From assembly GCF_024691275.1 (NCBI RefSeq), contig NZ_JAILNU010000058.1, forward strand, positions 80,399 to 144,398: a stretch of 64,000 bases of DNA, written 5' to 3'. This stretch comes from Ruminococcus sp. Lineage in GTDB: Bacteria > Bacillota > Clostridia > Oscillospirales > Ruminococcaceae. Positions 53,364 through 61,186 of this stretch are shown piece after piece (the first letter of the stretch is position 1; every line of letters begins with the position of its first letter). Below the pieces are notes generated by a model, which was not told the origin of the DNA, ran no database searches, and saw only the letters and a program-made list of their open reading frames with translations. Both the position numbers and the translations under genes were made by a program.

Positions 53364-55255
53364 TGCCTCCTACGAAAACTCCTAAACCAATGGCAAAGCC
53401 CGAAAACACTATGGGTACGCTTAAACGCATATTCAGCTATATGCACGGCTTCCGCGTACAGTTCGTATTTGTTATCATAGGCATCGCGTTCAGCTCGTTT
53501 GCGGGTATCGCAGGCAACTACCTGCTCAAGCCCATTATCGACAACATCGAGGACGCTCTGAATACAGGTGACTGGGATTACGGCAAATTTATCGGCATAA
53601 TCACTGTCATGATAGTCATTTATGCTGTGGGAGCTATCTCGTCGCTTTGTTATCAGCGTATAATGCTGAAAATATCAACGACTACCCTCATGCGTATCAG
53701 AAACGACCTTTTCTGCAAAATGGAGATGCTTCCGATACGATTCTTCGACAAGCATACTCACGGCGAGCTTATGAGCCTTTACACAAACGATACGGACGCT
53801 ATCCGCGAGATGCTCAGCAACAGTATCGCACAGTTCATAGGCTCTGCTATAACTATCGTGGGCGTATTTACGGCAATGCTCATATACAGCTGGAGACTTA
53901 CCATACTTGTTGTGGTCATGCTGTTCATAATATTCAGGGTCATAGGCTTTGTGGGCTCACGAAGCGGCAAGGGCTTTGTTGCACAGCAGAAGGCTCTCGG
54001 CAGCGTGAACGGCTACATCGAGGAGATGATAGACGGTCAGAAGGTCGTGAAGGTGTTCTGCCACGAGGAAAAGGCTGACGAGGAGTTCGACAGGCTCAAT
54101 GAGGAGCTGTGCAAGGCTGCTACACACGCGCACACCTTTGCAAATATCCTCATGCCTATCATGAACAATCTCTCATATATCCACTATGCAGTTACGGCTA
54201 TCGCAGGCGGTATCATGGCTGTAAAGGGCATCGGCGGCATGACCGTGGGTACTGTAGTTTCCTATTTGCAGTTCACACGTTCGTTCTCAATGCCTATTAC
54301 ACAGGTATCTCAGCAGCTCAACTCGGTGCTGACAGCTCTTGCAGGTGCAGAGCGTATCTTCCGCGTCATTGACGAAGAACCCGAAGCTGATGAGGGATAT
54401 GTTACCCTTGTGAATGCTGATATCGCTCCCGACGGTTCTATCACAGAGACAAACGAGCGCACAGGACGCTGGGCGTGGAGACACCCCCACAAGGCTGACG
54501 GCACTGTTACTTATACCGAAGTGCGCGGCAAGGTGGAGTTCGACAACGTGGTGTTCGGCTATGAGCCGGACAAGACCGTTCTCAACGGTATATCACTCTA
54601 TGCAAAGCCCGGACAGAAGATAGCATTTGTCGGTTCTACAGGAGCGGGCAAGACCACTATCACCAACCTCATAAACCGCTTTTACGATGTGCCCGACGGC
54701 AAGATACGCTATGACGGCATAAATATCAACAAGATAAAGAAAGACGACCTGCGCCGTTCACAGTCCATAGTTTTGCAGGATACGCACCTTTTCACAGGCA
54801 CGGTCATGGAGAATATCCGCTATGGCAAGCTTGATGCCACCGATGACGAGGTACGGGCAGCTGCTAAGCTGGCAAATGCCGACAGCTTCATACAGCATCT
54901 GGAAAACGGTTACGACACTATGCTCACGGCTGACGGCGCAAACCTTTCACAGGGACAGAGACAGCTCCTTGCTATCGCCCGTGCAGCCGTTGCAGACCCG
55001 CCTGTGCTCATTCTCGATGAGGCTACAAGCTCTATCGATACGCGCACGGAGGCTCTTATCGAAAAGGGCATGGACTCGCTCATGGAGGGCAGAACGGTAT
55101 TCGTTATCGCTCACAGACTTTCCACGGTACGCAACTCCCACGCGATCATGGTCCTCGAAAACGGAAAGATCATCGAGCGCGGAAATCACAATGAGCTAAT
55201 TGCTCAGCACGGCAAGTATTATCAGCTCTACACGGGAATGTTTGAGCTTTCGTAA
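53363..55255 (+). CDS. ABC exporter half-transporter, catalytic-site subunit
   Basis: 630 residues: an N-terminal Pro/Lys-rich leader, six membrane helices (about 28-325), a linker with an insertion of about 50 residues (340-395), then an ATPase with Walker A GSTGAGKTT, signature LSQGQRQLL and intact Walker B VLILDEATSSIDTRT with the catalytic Glu, plus switch His in VIAHRLSTV. It pairs with the preceding subunit, and the one-base overlap keeps the two in equal amounts. Confidence 0.92.
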   Translation: MPPTKTPKPMAKPENTMGTLKRIFSYMHGFRVQFVFVIIGIAFSSFAGIAGNYLLKPIIDNIEDALNTGDWDYGKFIGIITVMIVIYAVGAISSLCYQRIMLKISTTTLMRIRNDLFCKMEMLPIRFFDKHTHGELMSLYTNDTDAIREMLSNSIAQFIGSAITIVGVFTAMLIYSWRLTILVVVMLFIIFRVIGFVGSRSGKGFVAQQKALGSVNGYIEEMIDGQKVVKVFCHEEKADEEFDRLNEELCKAATHAHTFANILMPIMNNLSYIHYAVTAIAGGIMAVKGIGGMTVGTVVSYLQFTRSFSMPITQVSQQLNSVLTALAGAERIFRVIDEEPEADEGYVTLVNADIAPDGSITETNERTGRWAWRHPHKADGTVTYTEVRGKVEFDNVVFGYEPDKTVLNGISLYAKPGQKIAFVGSTGAGKTTITNLINRFYDVPDGKIRYDGININKIKKDDLRRSQSIVLQDTHLFTGTVMENIRYGKLDATDDEVRAAAKLANADSFIQHLENGYDTMLTADGANLSQGQRQLLAIARAAVADPPVLILDEATSSIDTRTEALIEKGMDSLMEGRTVFVIAHRLSTVRNSHAIMVLENGKIIERGNHNELIAQHGKYYQLYTGMFELS

Positions 55256-55278
55256 GTAAATTTATACAATTCATTTTT

Positions 55279-55326
55279 GAGCCGCATAATAAAGTTTGTT
55301 TAATAAACATCTTGAAGTTGCGGCTC
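55279..55326 (+). terminator. Possible terminator after the ABC exporter
   Basis: gagccgca (55279-55286) pairs with tgcggctc (55319-55326), with an inner AT-rich stem; only a weak T-run follows. Confidence 0.4.
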
Positions 55327-55413
55327 TAATTGTGTATTATAGTTAAGGACGGTTCTGCCTGTGTTACGGGAGCTGTCTTAATAATACTTATGACCTGGAA
55401 AAGAGAATCGGAT

Positions 55414-56166
55414 ATGAAGATCACAAAAATACTTACATTTATCATTGTTTCAACAATGCTGTGCGGAGCTCTTTCTTCATGCAGCAGCGACAAGGTGAAA
55501 ACAAGCAAGAATACTGCGGCTGATGTTAAGAAAAGCTCCTTAGCGGACGGCGAGCTCCCTACAGCTGCCGATCTTGCAGGCGTTGAGCTGGAGGACGCCG
55601 TGACTGCAAAGTCGGGCGATGCTTACCTCGCTATTGCTGACGAAGACTACAAGATGCAGTACTGGGGCGGCAGCGACGAGAACAATCAGCTCACATACGA
55701 TGCGGGAGTAGTCCATATCGACAAAAACGGCGACTATACAGTCAGCGTAAATGCCGATACCAAGGGCTTGCGCTACAGAGCCACAGGCAACCCCGATACG
55801 GAATATAAGCCCAAGGGTCTGGGATTTCTGGCTGTTGTTATCAATGACGGCGAAAAGGCAGTTCCTGACGCTATAATAACCGTCAAGAGCGTCAAGGTGG
55901 ACGGCAAGGACGTTGAACTCAAAAAGAAGAACTATACCAACACCGAGAGCGGAGAAGTTCGTTCAAATATCTTTAATGCGTGGGTAGGCGACAGCTTTCC
56001 GGCAGATGCAAGATCTGCCGAGGGCGCTCTTTTCAATGATTTCAATACAGCTTCACCTGCTGAGATAAATGACGGAAGCTATTCGGCTGAGGTGATCGGC
56101 ACTGAGGCTTTTGCAGAGTGGACAAAGGTAGAAGTAACGTTCACAGTTTCAGGACTTGCTTCGTGA
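55414..56166 (+). CDS. Lipoprotein of unknown function
   Basis: 250 residues starting MKITKILTFIIVSTMLCG, lipobox LSSC (about Cys23), so lipid-anchored outside. The mature part (about 45-250) is one beta-rich domain: VHIDKNGDYTVSVNADT, LGFLAVVINDGEKAVPDAIITVKSVKVDG, and a final strand KVEVTFTVSGLA. It looks like a carbohydrate-binding or immunoglobulin-like sandwich, but I cannot name a family. A longer in-frame start upstream lacks a ribosome site. Confidence 0.72.
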   Translation: MKITKILTFIIVSTMLCGALSSCSSDKVKTSKNTAADVKKSSLADGELPTAADLAGVELEDAVTAKSGDAYLAIADEDYKMQYWGGSDENNQLTYDAGVVHIDKNGDYTVSVNADTKGLRYRATGNPDTEYKPKGLGFLAVVINDGEKAVPDAIITVKSVKVDGKDVELKKKNYTNTESGEVRSNIFNAWVGDSFPADARSAEGALFNDFNTASPAEINDGSYSAEVIGTEAFAEWTKVEVTFTVSGLAS

Positions 56167-56194
56167 TACGCTGTGTAATATAAACTATAACATC

Positions 56195-56225
56195 ATCCTC
56201 ACAATTTTACCGTGAGGATTTTTTT
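56195..56225 (+). terminator. Intrinsic terminator
   Basis: atcctcac/gtgaggat followed by T7. It ends the lipoprotein transcript. The rest of this 344-base gap has a second T-rich hairpin near 56380-56412 and the promoter at 56431. Confidence 0.88.
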
Positions 56226-56430
56226 CCCCATTCAGCTTACTATCACAAAATAAACATATGGCGGAGTTATAATACAATCATGGAAGCGATACAGAGCTTA
56301 TCCCTCCAAAGATCTGTAAGGAAAGCTTTCATAACGTAGATTGCTTCATTTTTCATATAAACCACCCTAACAGGAGAAGGCGTTCGGAAACGAGCGCTTT
56401 TTTCTTTTTTAAAAAGATGCTTCAACATTA

Positions 56431-56459
56431 TTGACAAATTATAGGTGCTGTGATATAAT
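56431..56459 (+). promoter_or_regulatory. Consensus sigma-A promoter
   Basis: TTGACA (56431-56436), 17-base spacer, TGATATAAT extended -10 (ending 56459). The best promoter match in the window; drives the YbjN-like gene. Confidence 0.9.
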
Positions 56460-56510
56460 TGGTTTATAGCAAATTAACCTAAAAATAACCGAATAACGGA
56501 GGAAATAATA

Positions 56511-56960
56511 ATGGACGATATGAAAGTAATGAATAAAGTGGTAGCAGATTTCTGCGGACTTCTTGAAAGCCACGGTGTTCCATATGAGCTCAACGACAAC
56601 GATGCAAACATGATAAGATTCAAAACAAGGCTTCCTCATCATCAGGTAGCTCCCGTGGTATTCATACATTATAATCCTGCAAATCAGGCTCTTACACTTG
56701 CTCTGAGCAGAATGGTACACTTCAACACTGTTCCCGTAGAGCTTTATCAGCTTATCAACAGCTTCAATGCAGACCCTGAAAATTTTGCCTGCAAGATGTT
56801 CATTGACGATGCAGGTGAGATAATCGTTCTCGTTAATGCAGTCATTGCAGGTGACGATCCGAGAGACCAGATCGAAGATTACCTTAATATCTCGATCCTT
56901 GCAATTGATAAATATTTGGGAAGAATTTCTGAAGTGGCTGAAAATAAAAATAATAATTAA
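56511..56960 (+). CDS. YbjN-domain-like small cytoplasmic protein
   Basis: 149 residues, SD CGGAGG. A helix-strand pattern with VVADFCGLLESHGVPYELND near the start, PVELYQLINSFNA and FIDDAGEIIVLVNAVI in the middle resembles YbjN/type III secretion chaperone-like folds. No signal or membrane segment. Served by a near-consensus promoter, so probably well expressed. Function unknown; family placement is tentative. Confidence 0.6.
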   Translation: MDDMKVMNKVVADFCGLLESHGVPYELNDNDANMIRFKTRLPHHQVAPVVFIHYNPANQALTLALSRMVHFNTVPVELYQLINSFNADPENFACKMFIDDAGEIIVLVNAVIAGDDPRDQIEDYLNISILAIDKYLGRISEVAENKNNN

Positions 56961-57152
56961 CGATATATAGCAAAATATCTGAATTAGTAAACGGATAAAG
57001 TAATTGGCGTATTACAGATGGTATTATTTTATTGTACAAAACGTAGAATTTCGTTGTGAAATATGCCAAATTGCACTAAAACACCTTTAAAATTATATGA
57101 ACTTGTGCTAAAATATAATTACACAAGAAATTCCTATAATGGGGGTGTAGGT

Positions 57153-57947
57153 ATGAGTACTGTAAAAAAGTTTACTTGTAAAATGGTGGCGGCTGTTTTG
57201 GCTTTTGTTTTGACTTTGGGATCATCAGTGAGTTACTCTCGCAGAACTCATGCTGTTGATGATTCAGAGTTGAAGGCTATGGCCGAAGAAATCATCTGGC
57301 TGGTGAATGAAGCGCGTGTGGCAGAGGGTCTGAAGCCCCTCAAGGCTGTTCCGTATCTTTGTGATGTGGCACAGGTACGTGCAAGAGAGTGTATCTTTGA
57401 GTTCAGTCACTGGCGCTCAAGCGAGCATACAGATGACAATCTGTTCATTTCCGCCGTTGACGTGAATCTTGTTCCATATTCCTGCGCAGCAGAGAATATC
57501 GCAGCAGGTTCAAGTACAGCGGAGGGTACGTTCAATCAGTGGAAAAACTCTCCTAATCACTGGAAGGCTATCATGAATTCTAAGTATACTCATATTGGCG
57601 TGGGCGTAGGATATGAGCCTGACAGCGAATACAAGTATTACTGGGAACAGCTCTTCATAGGCTATGACGGTGAGCTTCAGGACGAGTACGTTACCGAGAG
57701 ATATAAGACCGTACCTAAGGGCTCCGGCGATATCAACGGTGACAGTTCCATAAATACTTTCGATCTCATTACTATAAACAAGTATCTTGCAAACGAAACG
57801 TTACTTAATGATCTCCAGATCGAAAGCGCGGATACACTGAAGGACGGACACATCACCTCAGCAGATGCGGTAGTTCTCAGGAAGTATATTCTCGGCGACT
57901 ATCATACGCTGCCAATGACGATGGAAATGCTTTTGTCTGATTACTAA
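57153..57947 (+). CDS. Secreted CAP/SCP-domain protein with C-terminal dockerin
   Basis: 264 residues. The signal peptide lies in the first 35 (KKFTCKMVAAVLAFVLTLG). The CAP (SCP/PR1) domain covers about 40-185: IIWLVNEARVAEGLKPL, a HWRSSEH segment, AENIAAGSSTAEGTFNQWKNSPNHWKAI-type sequence in two pieces, and THIGVGVGY. A type I-like dockerin follows with repeats GDINGDSSINTFDLITINKYL and ADTLKDGHITSADAVVLRKYILG. It should assemble on a scaffoldin or cohesin. CAP domains bind lipids or act as putative proteases; the cellulosome role is unknown. ATG 57153 has GGGGGTG upstream. Confidence 0.88.
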   Translation: MSTVKKFTCKMVAAVLAFVLTLGSSVSYSRRTHAVDDSELKAMAEEIIWLVNEARVAEGLKPLKAVPYLCDVAQVRARECIFEFSHWRSSEHTDDNLFISAVDVNLVPYSCAAENIAAGSSTAEGTFNQWKNSPNHWKAIMNSKYTHIGVGVGYEPDSEYKYYWEQLFIGYDGELQDEYVTERYKTVPKGSGDINGDSSINTFDLITINKYLANETLLNDLQIESADTLKDGHITSADAVVLRKYILGDYHTLPMTMEMLLSDY

Positions 57948-57983
57948 AGAAGAAATAAATATAGAAGTGTGTTCATGATGAGG

Positions 57984-58012
57984 GCGGCTGATGTATTCAG
58001 CCGCTTTCATTT
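57984..58012 (+). terminator. Intrinsic terminator
   Basis: gcggctga/tcagccgc with a 5-base loop, then TTTCATTTTTA. Ends the CAP-dockerin transcript. Confidence 0.82.
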
Positions 58013-58063
58013 TTATTGGCTATGCGTACAATGTGATTAAAAGAAAATGTTTTTCATAGGCAC

Positions 58064-58114
58064 TGTAACATTTGATACACGAGGTACGATTGTTTGTGAT
58101 GAAAGGTCGACCTT
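58064..58114 (+). promoter_or_regulatory. Candidate ECF-type autoregulated promoter and adjacent palindrome
   Basis: TGTAAC (58064-58069), 16-base spacer and ACGATT (58086-58091) resemble the AAC...CGA pattern of ECF sigma promoters. A perfect palindrome AAGGTCGACCTT lies at 58103-58114, before the sigma gene. Both assignments are by eye. Confidence 0.4.
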
Positions 58115-58141
58115 ATGATATAAATGCAAGGAGGAATGAAA

Positions 58142-58708
58142 ATGACAAGCAGAGAACTGGCAGATATGATACAGGATTCACCTGCCAAATGTCATAAAGC
58201 TCTCGTCAAAGAGTATGGCAGATATGTTTATGCGATCGTTTACAATAAGCTCAGAGGCTGCGGCACTAATGAAGATGTAGAAGAATGCGTGAGTGATGTT
58301 TTTGCGGACGTTTTCCTGAAATGTGAGTTTGATCTGTCATTGGATAATGATGTGAAGTATCTCATCGGAACTATCGCAAAGAGAAAGGCTATAGACAGAT
58401 TCAGGAGCTTATGTGCAAGGGCAAACCATATGACAGATGCCGACGAAGACGACATTCATGAGCTTGTCGCAGACTTCAGCGTGGACGATCACGTTGACCG
58501 TTCTGAACTCCGACGTGTGCTCCTTGATAAGATAGATGAACTCGGGGAGCCTGATTCAACTATACTTATCCAGAAATTCTATTATAACCGAAACTCAAAC
58601 GAAATAGCCAAGAGCGTTTCAATGACAGCAACTGCTGTAAGAGCAAGATGCTCAAGAGCTATGAACAAGCTTCGAGCAAAGCTTGTTGAAGTTGGGATAA
58701 ACGGGTAA
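58142..58708 (+). CDS. ECF-type RNA polymerase sigma factor
   Basis: 188 residues. Region 2 covers about 20-90: LVKEYGRYVYAIVYNKLRG, EDVEECVSDVFADVF, KYLIGTIAKRKAIDRFR. Region 4 covers about 120-180: STILIQKFYYNRNSNEIAKSV then MTATAVRARCSRAMNKLRAKL, a helix-turn-helix for the -35 box. There is no region 3, as in ECF factors. ATG 58142 is chosen because AAGGAGG is 7 bases upstream. Next gene, 12 bases on, is a membrane protein suited to be its anti-sigma factor. Confidence 0.92.
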   Translation: MTSRELADMIQDSPAKCHKALVKEYGRYVYAIVYNKLRGCGTNEDVEECVSDVFADVFLKCEFDLSLDNDVKYLIGTIAKRKAIDRFRSLCARANHMTDADEDDIHELVADFSVDDHVDRSELRRVLLDKIDELGEPDSTILIQKFYYNRNSNEIAKSVSMTATAVRARCSRAMNKLRAKLVEVGING

Positions 58709-58720
58709 GGAGGAGCAGTA

Positions 58721-60241
58721 ATGAAAATGAACAATATTTTCGACATTCTTGAAAATGCAGAGGACGATTCAATGGAAAGACTTACCGATAAATGCCCCGA
58801 GATAACGGACGCACAGCTCGACAGGATTCTTGCCATGAGCGAGAAAAAATATAAAACGAGAAAAAAAGAAATAACAGGGAACAAGAAAGATAACAATATA
58901 AAAATGACCGAGAACAGCGATGTTTCAGGTGTTGAGCACAGCAAAAGACCAACATGGGCGGTTACGCTTCGTATAGCTGCATCGCTAGTACTTGTTGCAG
59001 GCGTAGCTATCGGAAGCACAGTTATGCTCAGGAGAAACAGCGGCATAGTAAACGACGGCGGCAAGATACCGCCAGCTGCTACAGCTACAACAACAGAAGG
59101 TTCGGGCACTACTCACGTAACAACAAATTCAAGCGGCACGACCATTAAGAATGGCACGACCGACAAGAACGGTTCAACTATCACGACCGTGGTTACAGCT
59201 GTTTCGACTGCAAAGGACGCAAATAAACAGCAGTCAGGCGGCACAGGAACATCAGGCGGCGGCGCTGCTGTTTCCTCTGAGAGCGTCAAGGCTTATGCAG
59301 GCAAGTGGCAGTATCAGATCGCAACCAATGGTTTGGTTGACGTAAGTTCAAGAGACAACGGTACCGTTATTGTAAATGAGGACGGAACATACTCCTATAC
59401 AGACACTAACGGCTATACTTCATCGGGTAAAGTTGAGATAAGCACTGAGGAAATAGGCGGTACACGTTTAACAACAGTAAATTTCTATGTAGGCGGAGTT
59501 TATCAATTCGGCGGTTATTACGATGACAGCAAGCCTTATGAGATAAACATCGGAAACGGCGGCACTGCACGTCTCGTCCGCGGAGATGATATTATAAAGA
59601 GATGCGAATATCAGAACACAGCTTATGAGCTCGTTGAGAAATACTATAAGATGATGCCGATTATAAAATTCAGATTCCATGGTTATCTTGACCTCAACGA
59701 CAGCGTTACATTCAAGATAGCAAATCCGTATTCAAACGGACAAATAGAAGACGTTACTTTTGCGCGTATCTCAGGCAATGGTTTTGAGTTCGATTCAATT
59801 GAAGATATCATGGCTTACAGAAGGACTGTATATTCCGAGAGCTTAGCAAAAAGAGAACTCGTGCCTAAATATAAGACCATTGATGACAGCTACAACAGCG
59901 GCGATCAAATACCTGAGGCAGATCCCTATTCCGAAGATGGCTTGTATTATCAGAGCTTTATCATTTACAGAGGTCATCTGTATGCAAATACCGTATCACC
60001 TGCTATGGGCTGGCTGGGTCATGTTGAGCCTCGTGAGCCAATCGTTATAACAGATATAACATCGAACTCTTTCAGAGCGTATTATCCGAGCCTTACAGGC
60101 GAGTTCGTTACAGAGCCGTATACAGGCTGCGATATAGTTGATTTTGTTCTTGATCCATCCTGTGGAGAGTGGAGGATGAACAGTCTTACGATCGCAGACT
60201 ATTCGGTTTATCAGAGCAAAGCAGCAGAAGCAAAATATTGA
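58721..60241 (+). CDS. Membrane protein, putative anti-sigma factor with extracellular sensor domain
   Basis: 506 residues, SD GGAGG. A cytoplasmic acidic helical N-terminus (about 1-78, DILENAEDDSMERLTDKCP and ITDAQLDRILAMSEKKYK) is followed by one membrane helix (82-103), a Thr/Ser/Gly-rich linker (105-190) and two outer domains. The first (190-290) is a lipocalin-like beta domain, AYAGKWQYQIATNG then GTVIVNEDGTYSYTD; the second (300-506) is unfamiliar. The layout is that of transmembrane anti-sigma sensors such as RsgI, though without its peptidase-like cleavage segment. It likely holds the ECF factor until an outer signal arrives. Confidence 0.72.
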   Translation: MKMNNIFDILENAEDDSMERLTDKCPEITDAQLDRILAMSEKKYKTRKKEITGNKKDNNIKMTENSDVSGVEHSKRPTWAVTLRIAASLVLVAGVAIGSTVMLRRNSGIVNDGGKIPPAATATTTEGSGTTHVTTNSSGTTIKNGTTDKNGSTITTVVTAVSTAKDANKQQSGGTGTSGGGAAVSSESVKAYAGKWQYQIATNGLVDVSSRDNGTVIVNEDGTYSYTDTNGYTSSGKVEISTEEIGGTRLTTVNFYVGGVYQFGGYYDDSKPYEINIGNGGTARLVRGDDIIKRCEYQNTAYELVEKYYKMMPIIKFRFHGYLDLNDSVTFKIANPYSNGQIEDVTFARISGNGFEFDSIEDIMAYRRTVYSESLAKRELVPKYKTIDDSYNSGDQIPEADPYSEDGLYYQSFIIYRGHLYANTVSPAMGWLGHVEPREPIVITDITSNSFRAYYPSLTGEFVTEPYTGCDIVDFVLDPSCGEWRMNSLTIADYSVYQSKAAEAKY

Positions 60242-60244
60242 GAG

Positions 60245-60505
60245 TTAAAAAGTACCGAGATTAAGCACGGTGTTTATACAGAAGTTTTTACGTGAGATAT
60301 TGAGGAAACCCCTTTTGAAGAAGATTTTCTCTGTATTCCTTCAAGAACGTTATTTCATTTTTTCTTTGATAAAGCCCATTAATAAACTGCCCCTTTGTAT
60401 TAATTACAAAGGGGCTTTATCATAGAAAAAATCAGCTAAAGTTTTCCCCTGATAATTTCGTGTAAAGTTTCTATATGAGCACTGTGTTTATGTCGGTACT
60501 TTTAA
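60245..60505. mobile_element. Terminator-associated inverted-repeat element, copy B (reverse orientation)
   Basis: The core (60272-60480) is the reverse complement of copy A's ends: GTTTATACAGAAGTTTTTAC at the left and TTTCTATATGAGC at the right. Outside the core, aaaaagtaccga (left) pairs with tcggtactttt (right) as in a terminator stem. Inside is an alternative pair of hairpins, gataaagccc/gggctttatc (60368-60421) and gcccctttgta/tacaaaggggc. It starts 4 bases after the anti-sigma stop codon. Confidence 0.7.
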
Positions 60506-61027
60506 TATTCTGTGAACACGGCATCTGTCGGACAGCATTTTCTGACAAGTCGGGTGTAATAAAAAATTGCTATGATACAGAGTGGAAAACGTCGTTTATA
60601 CGGATATATGGTCTTTTCAAGAGATATTACAGATAGTATTGCTTTCGATTGTGAACTATCACAATTTTTACGCTGAGGATAACTATTCATTGTTCAATGC
60701 TACAAATTTCTTGATTTTAGTGCATAGTTCACAGAATATATACATATTCTGGCGAAAAATATGGTATTATATAACCAGAGGAAAGGAGAAAGCCAAAAAG
60801 ATAAAAAAAGTTGTTGAGAAAGAGATCCGAGAAGCTTTAAGTGATAAGCCTGCTGTATTTGAAGACATGGTGGAAAGGGAAGGATCGACCTTGGGTTTCG
60901 TTACAGTTAAAAGGTCTCGGATCGGTTGGAAAACAGCACTTTATATATCCTGATTCCGCAAAAGATCGCATATCTCCAGTGTGATCCGATGCTTAAAATA
61001 GTTTTCTTTTTCCAAACGCCCCCCCAG
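60506..61027 (+). other. Orphan, possibly transcribed region without a credible gene
   Basis: A long frame (60582-60953) exists but has no ribosome site at its ATG. The best SD-like sequence (GGAAAGGAG at 60780-60788) is followed by no in-frame ATG, GTG or TTG at proper spacing. The encoded KKVVEKEIREAL segment looks coding-like, so it may be a decayed gene. A TATTATATAA word near 60762 and the strong terminator at 61028 allow a small RNA. Nothing else is seen. Confidence 0.3.
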
Positions 61028-61078
61028 AGAACAGGCACTTCTGATTTTTTTAAAATCAGAGTACCTGTTCTTTTTTTT
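61028..61078 (+). terminator. Strong intrinsic terminator
   Basis: agaacagg (61028-61035) pairs with cctgttct (61064-61071), inner stem ctgatttt/aaaatcag, then T8. It isolates the following dockerin gene from upstream transcription. Confidence 0.9.
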
Positions 61079-61088
61079 GTCGAATGGG

Positions 61089-61117
61089 TTGATTTGTAAA
61101 TCAATTTATGTTATAAT
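61089..61117 (+). promoter_or_regulatory. Sigma-A promoter of the large dockerin protein gene
   Basis: TTGATT (61089-61094), 17-base spacer, TATAAT (61112-61117) with extended TG at 61109-61110. Confidence 0.8.
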
Positions 61118-61186
61118 TAAAAAAATATATCTTTGTTGCATTTTTTTGTGGATAAAAACGAATGCAGTATAGGGGAGGAATTGCAT

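Noticed and set aside
60582..60953. 123-residue protein gene
   Set aside because: The ATG lacks a Shine-Dalgarno site, the first 60 residues look non-coding, and no alternative start fits the internal ribosome site; kept only as an orphan region.
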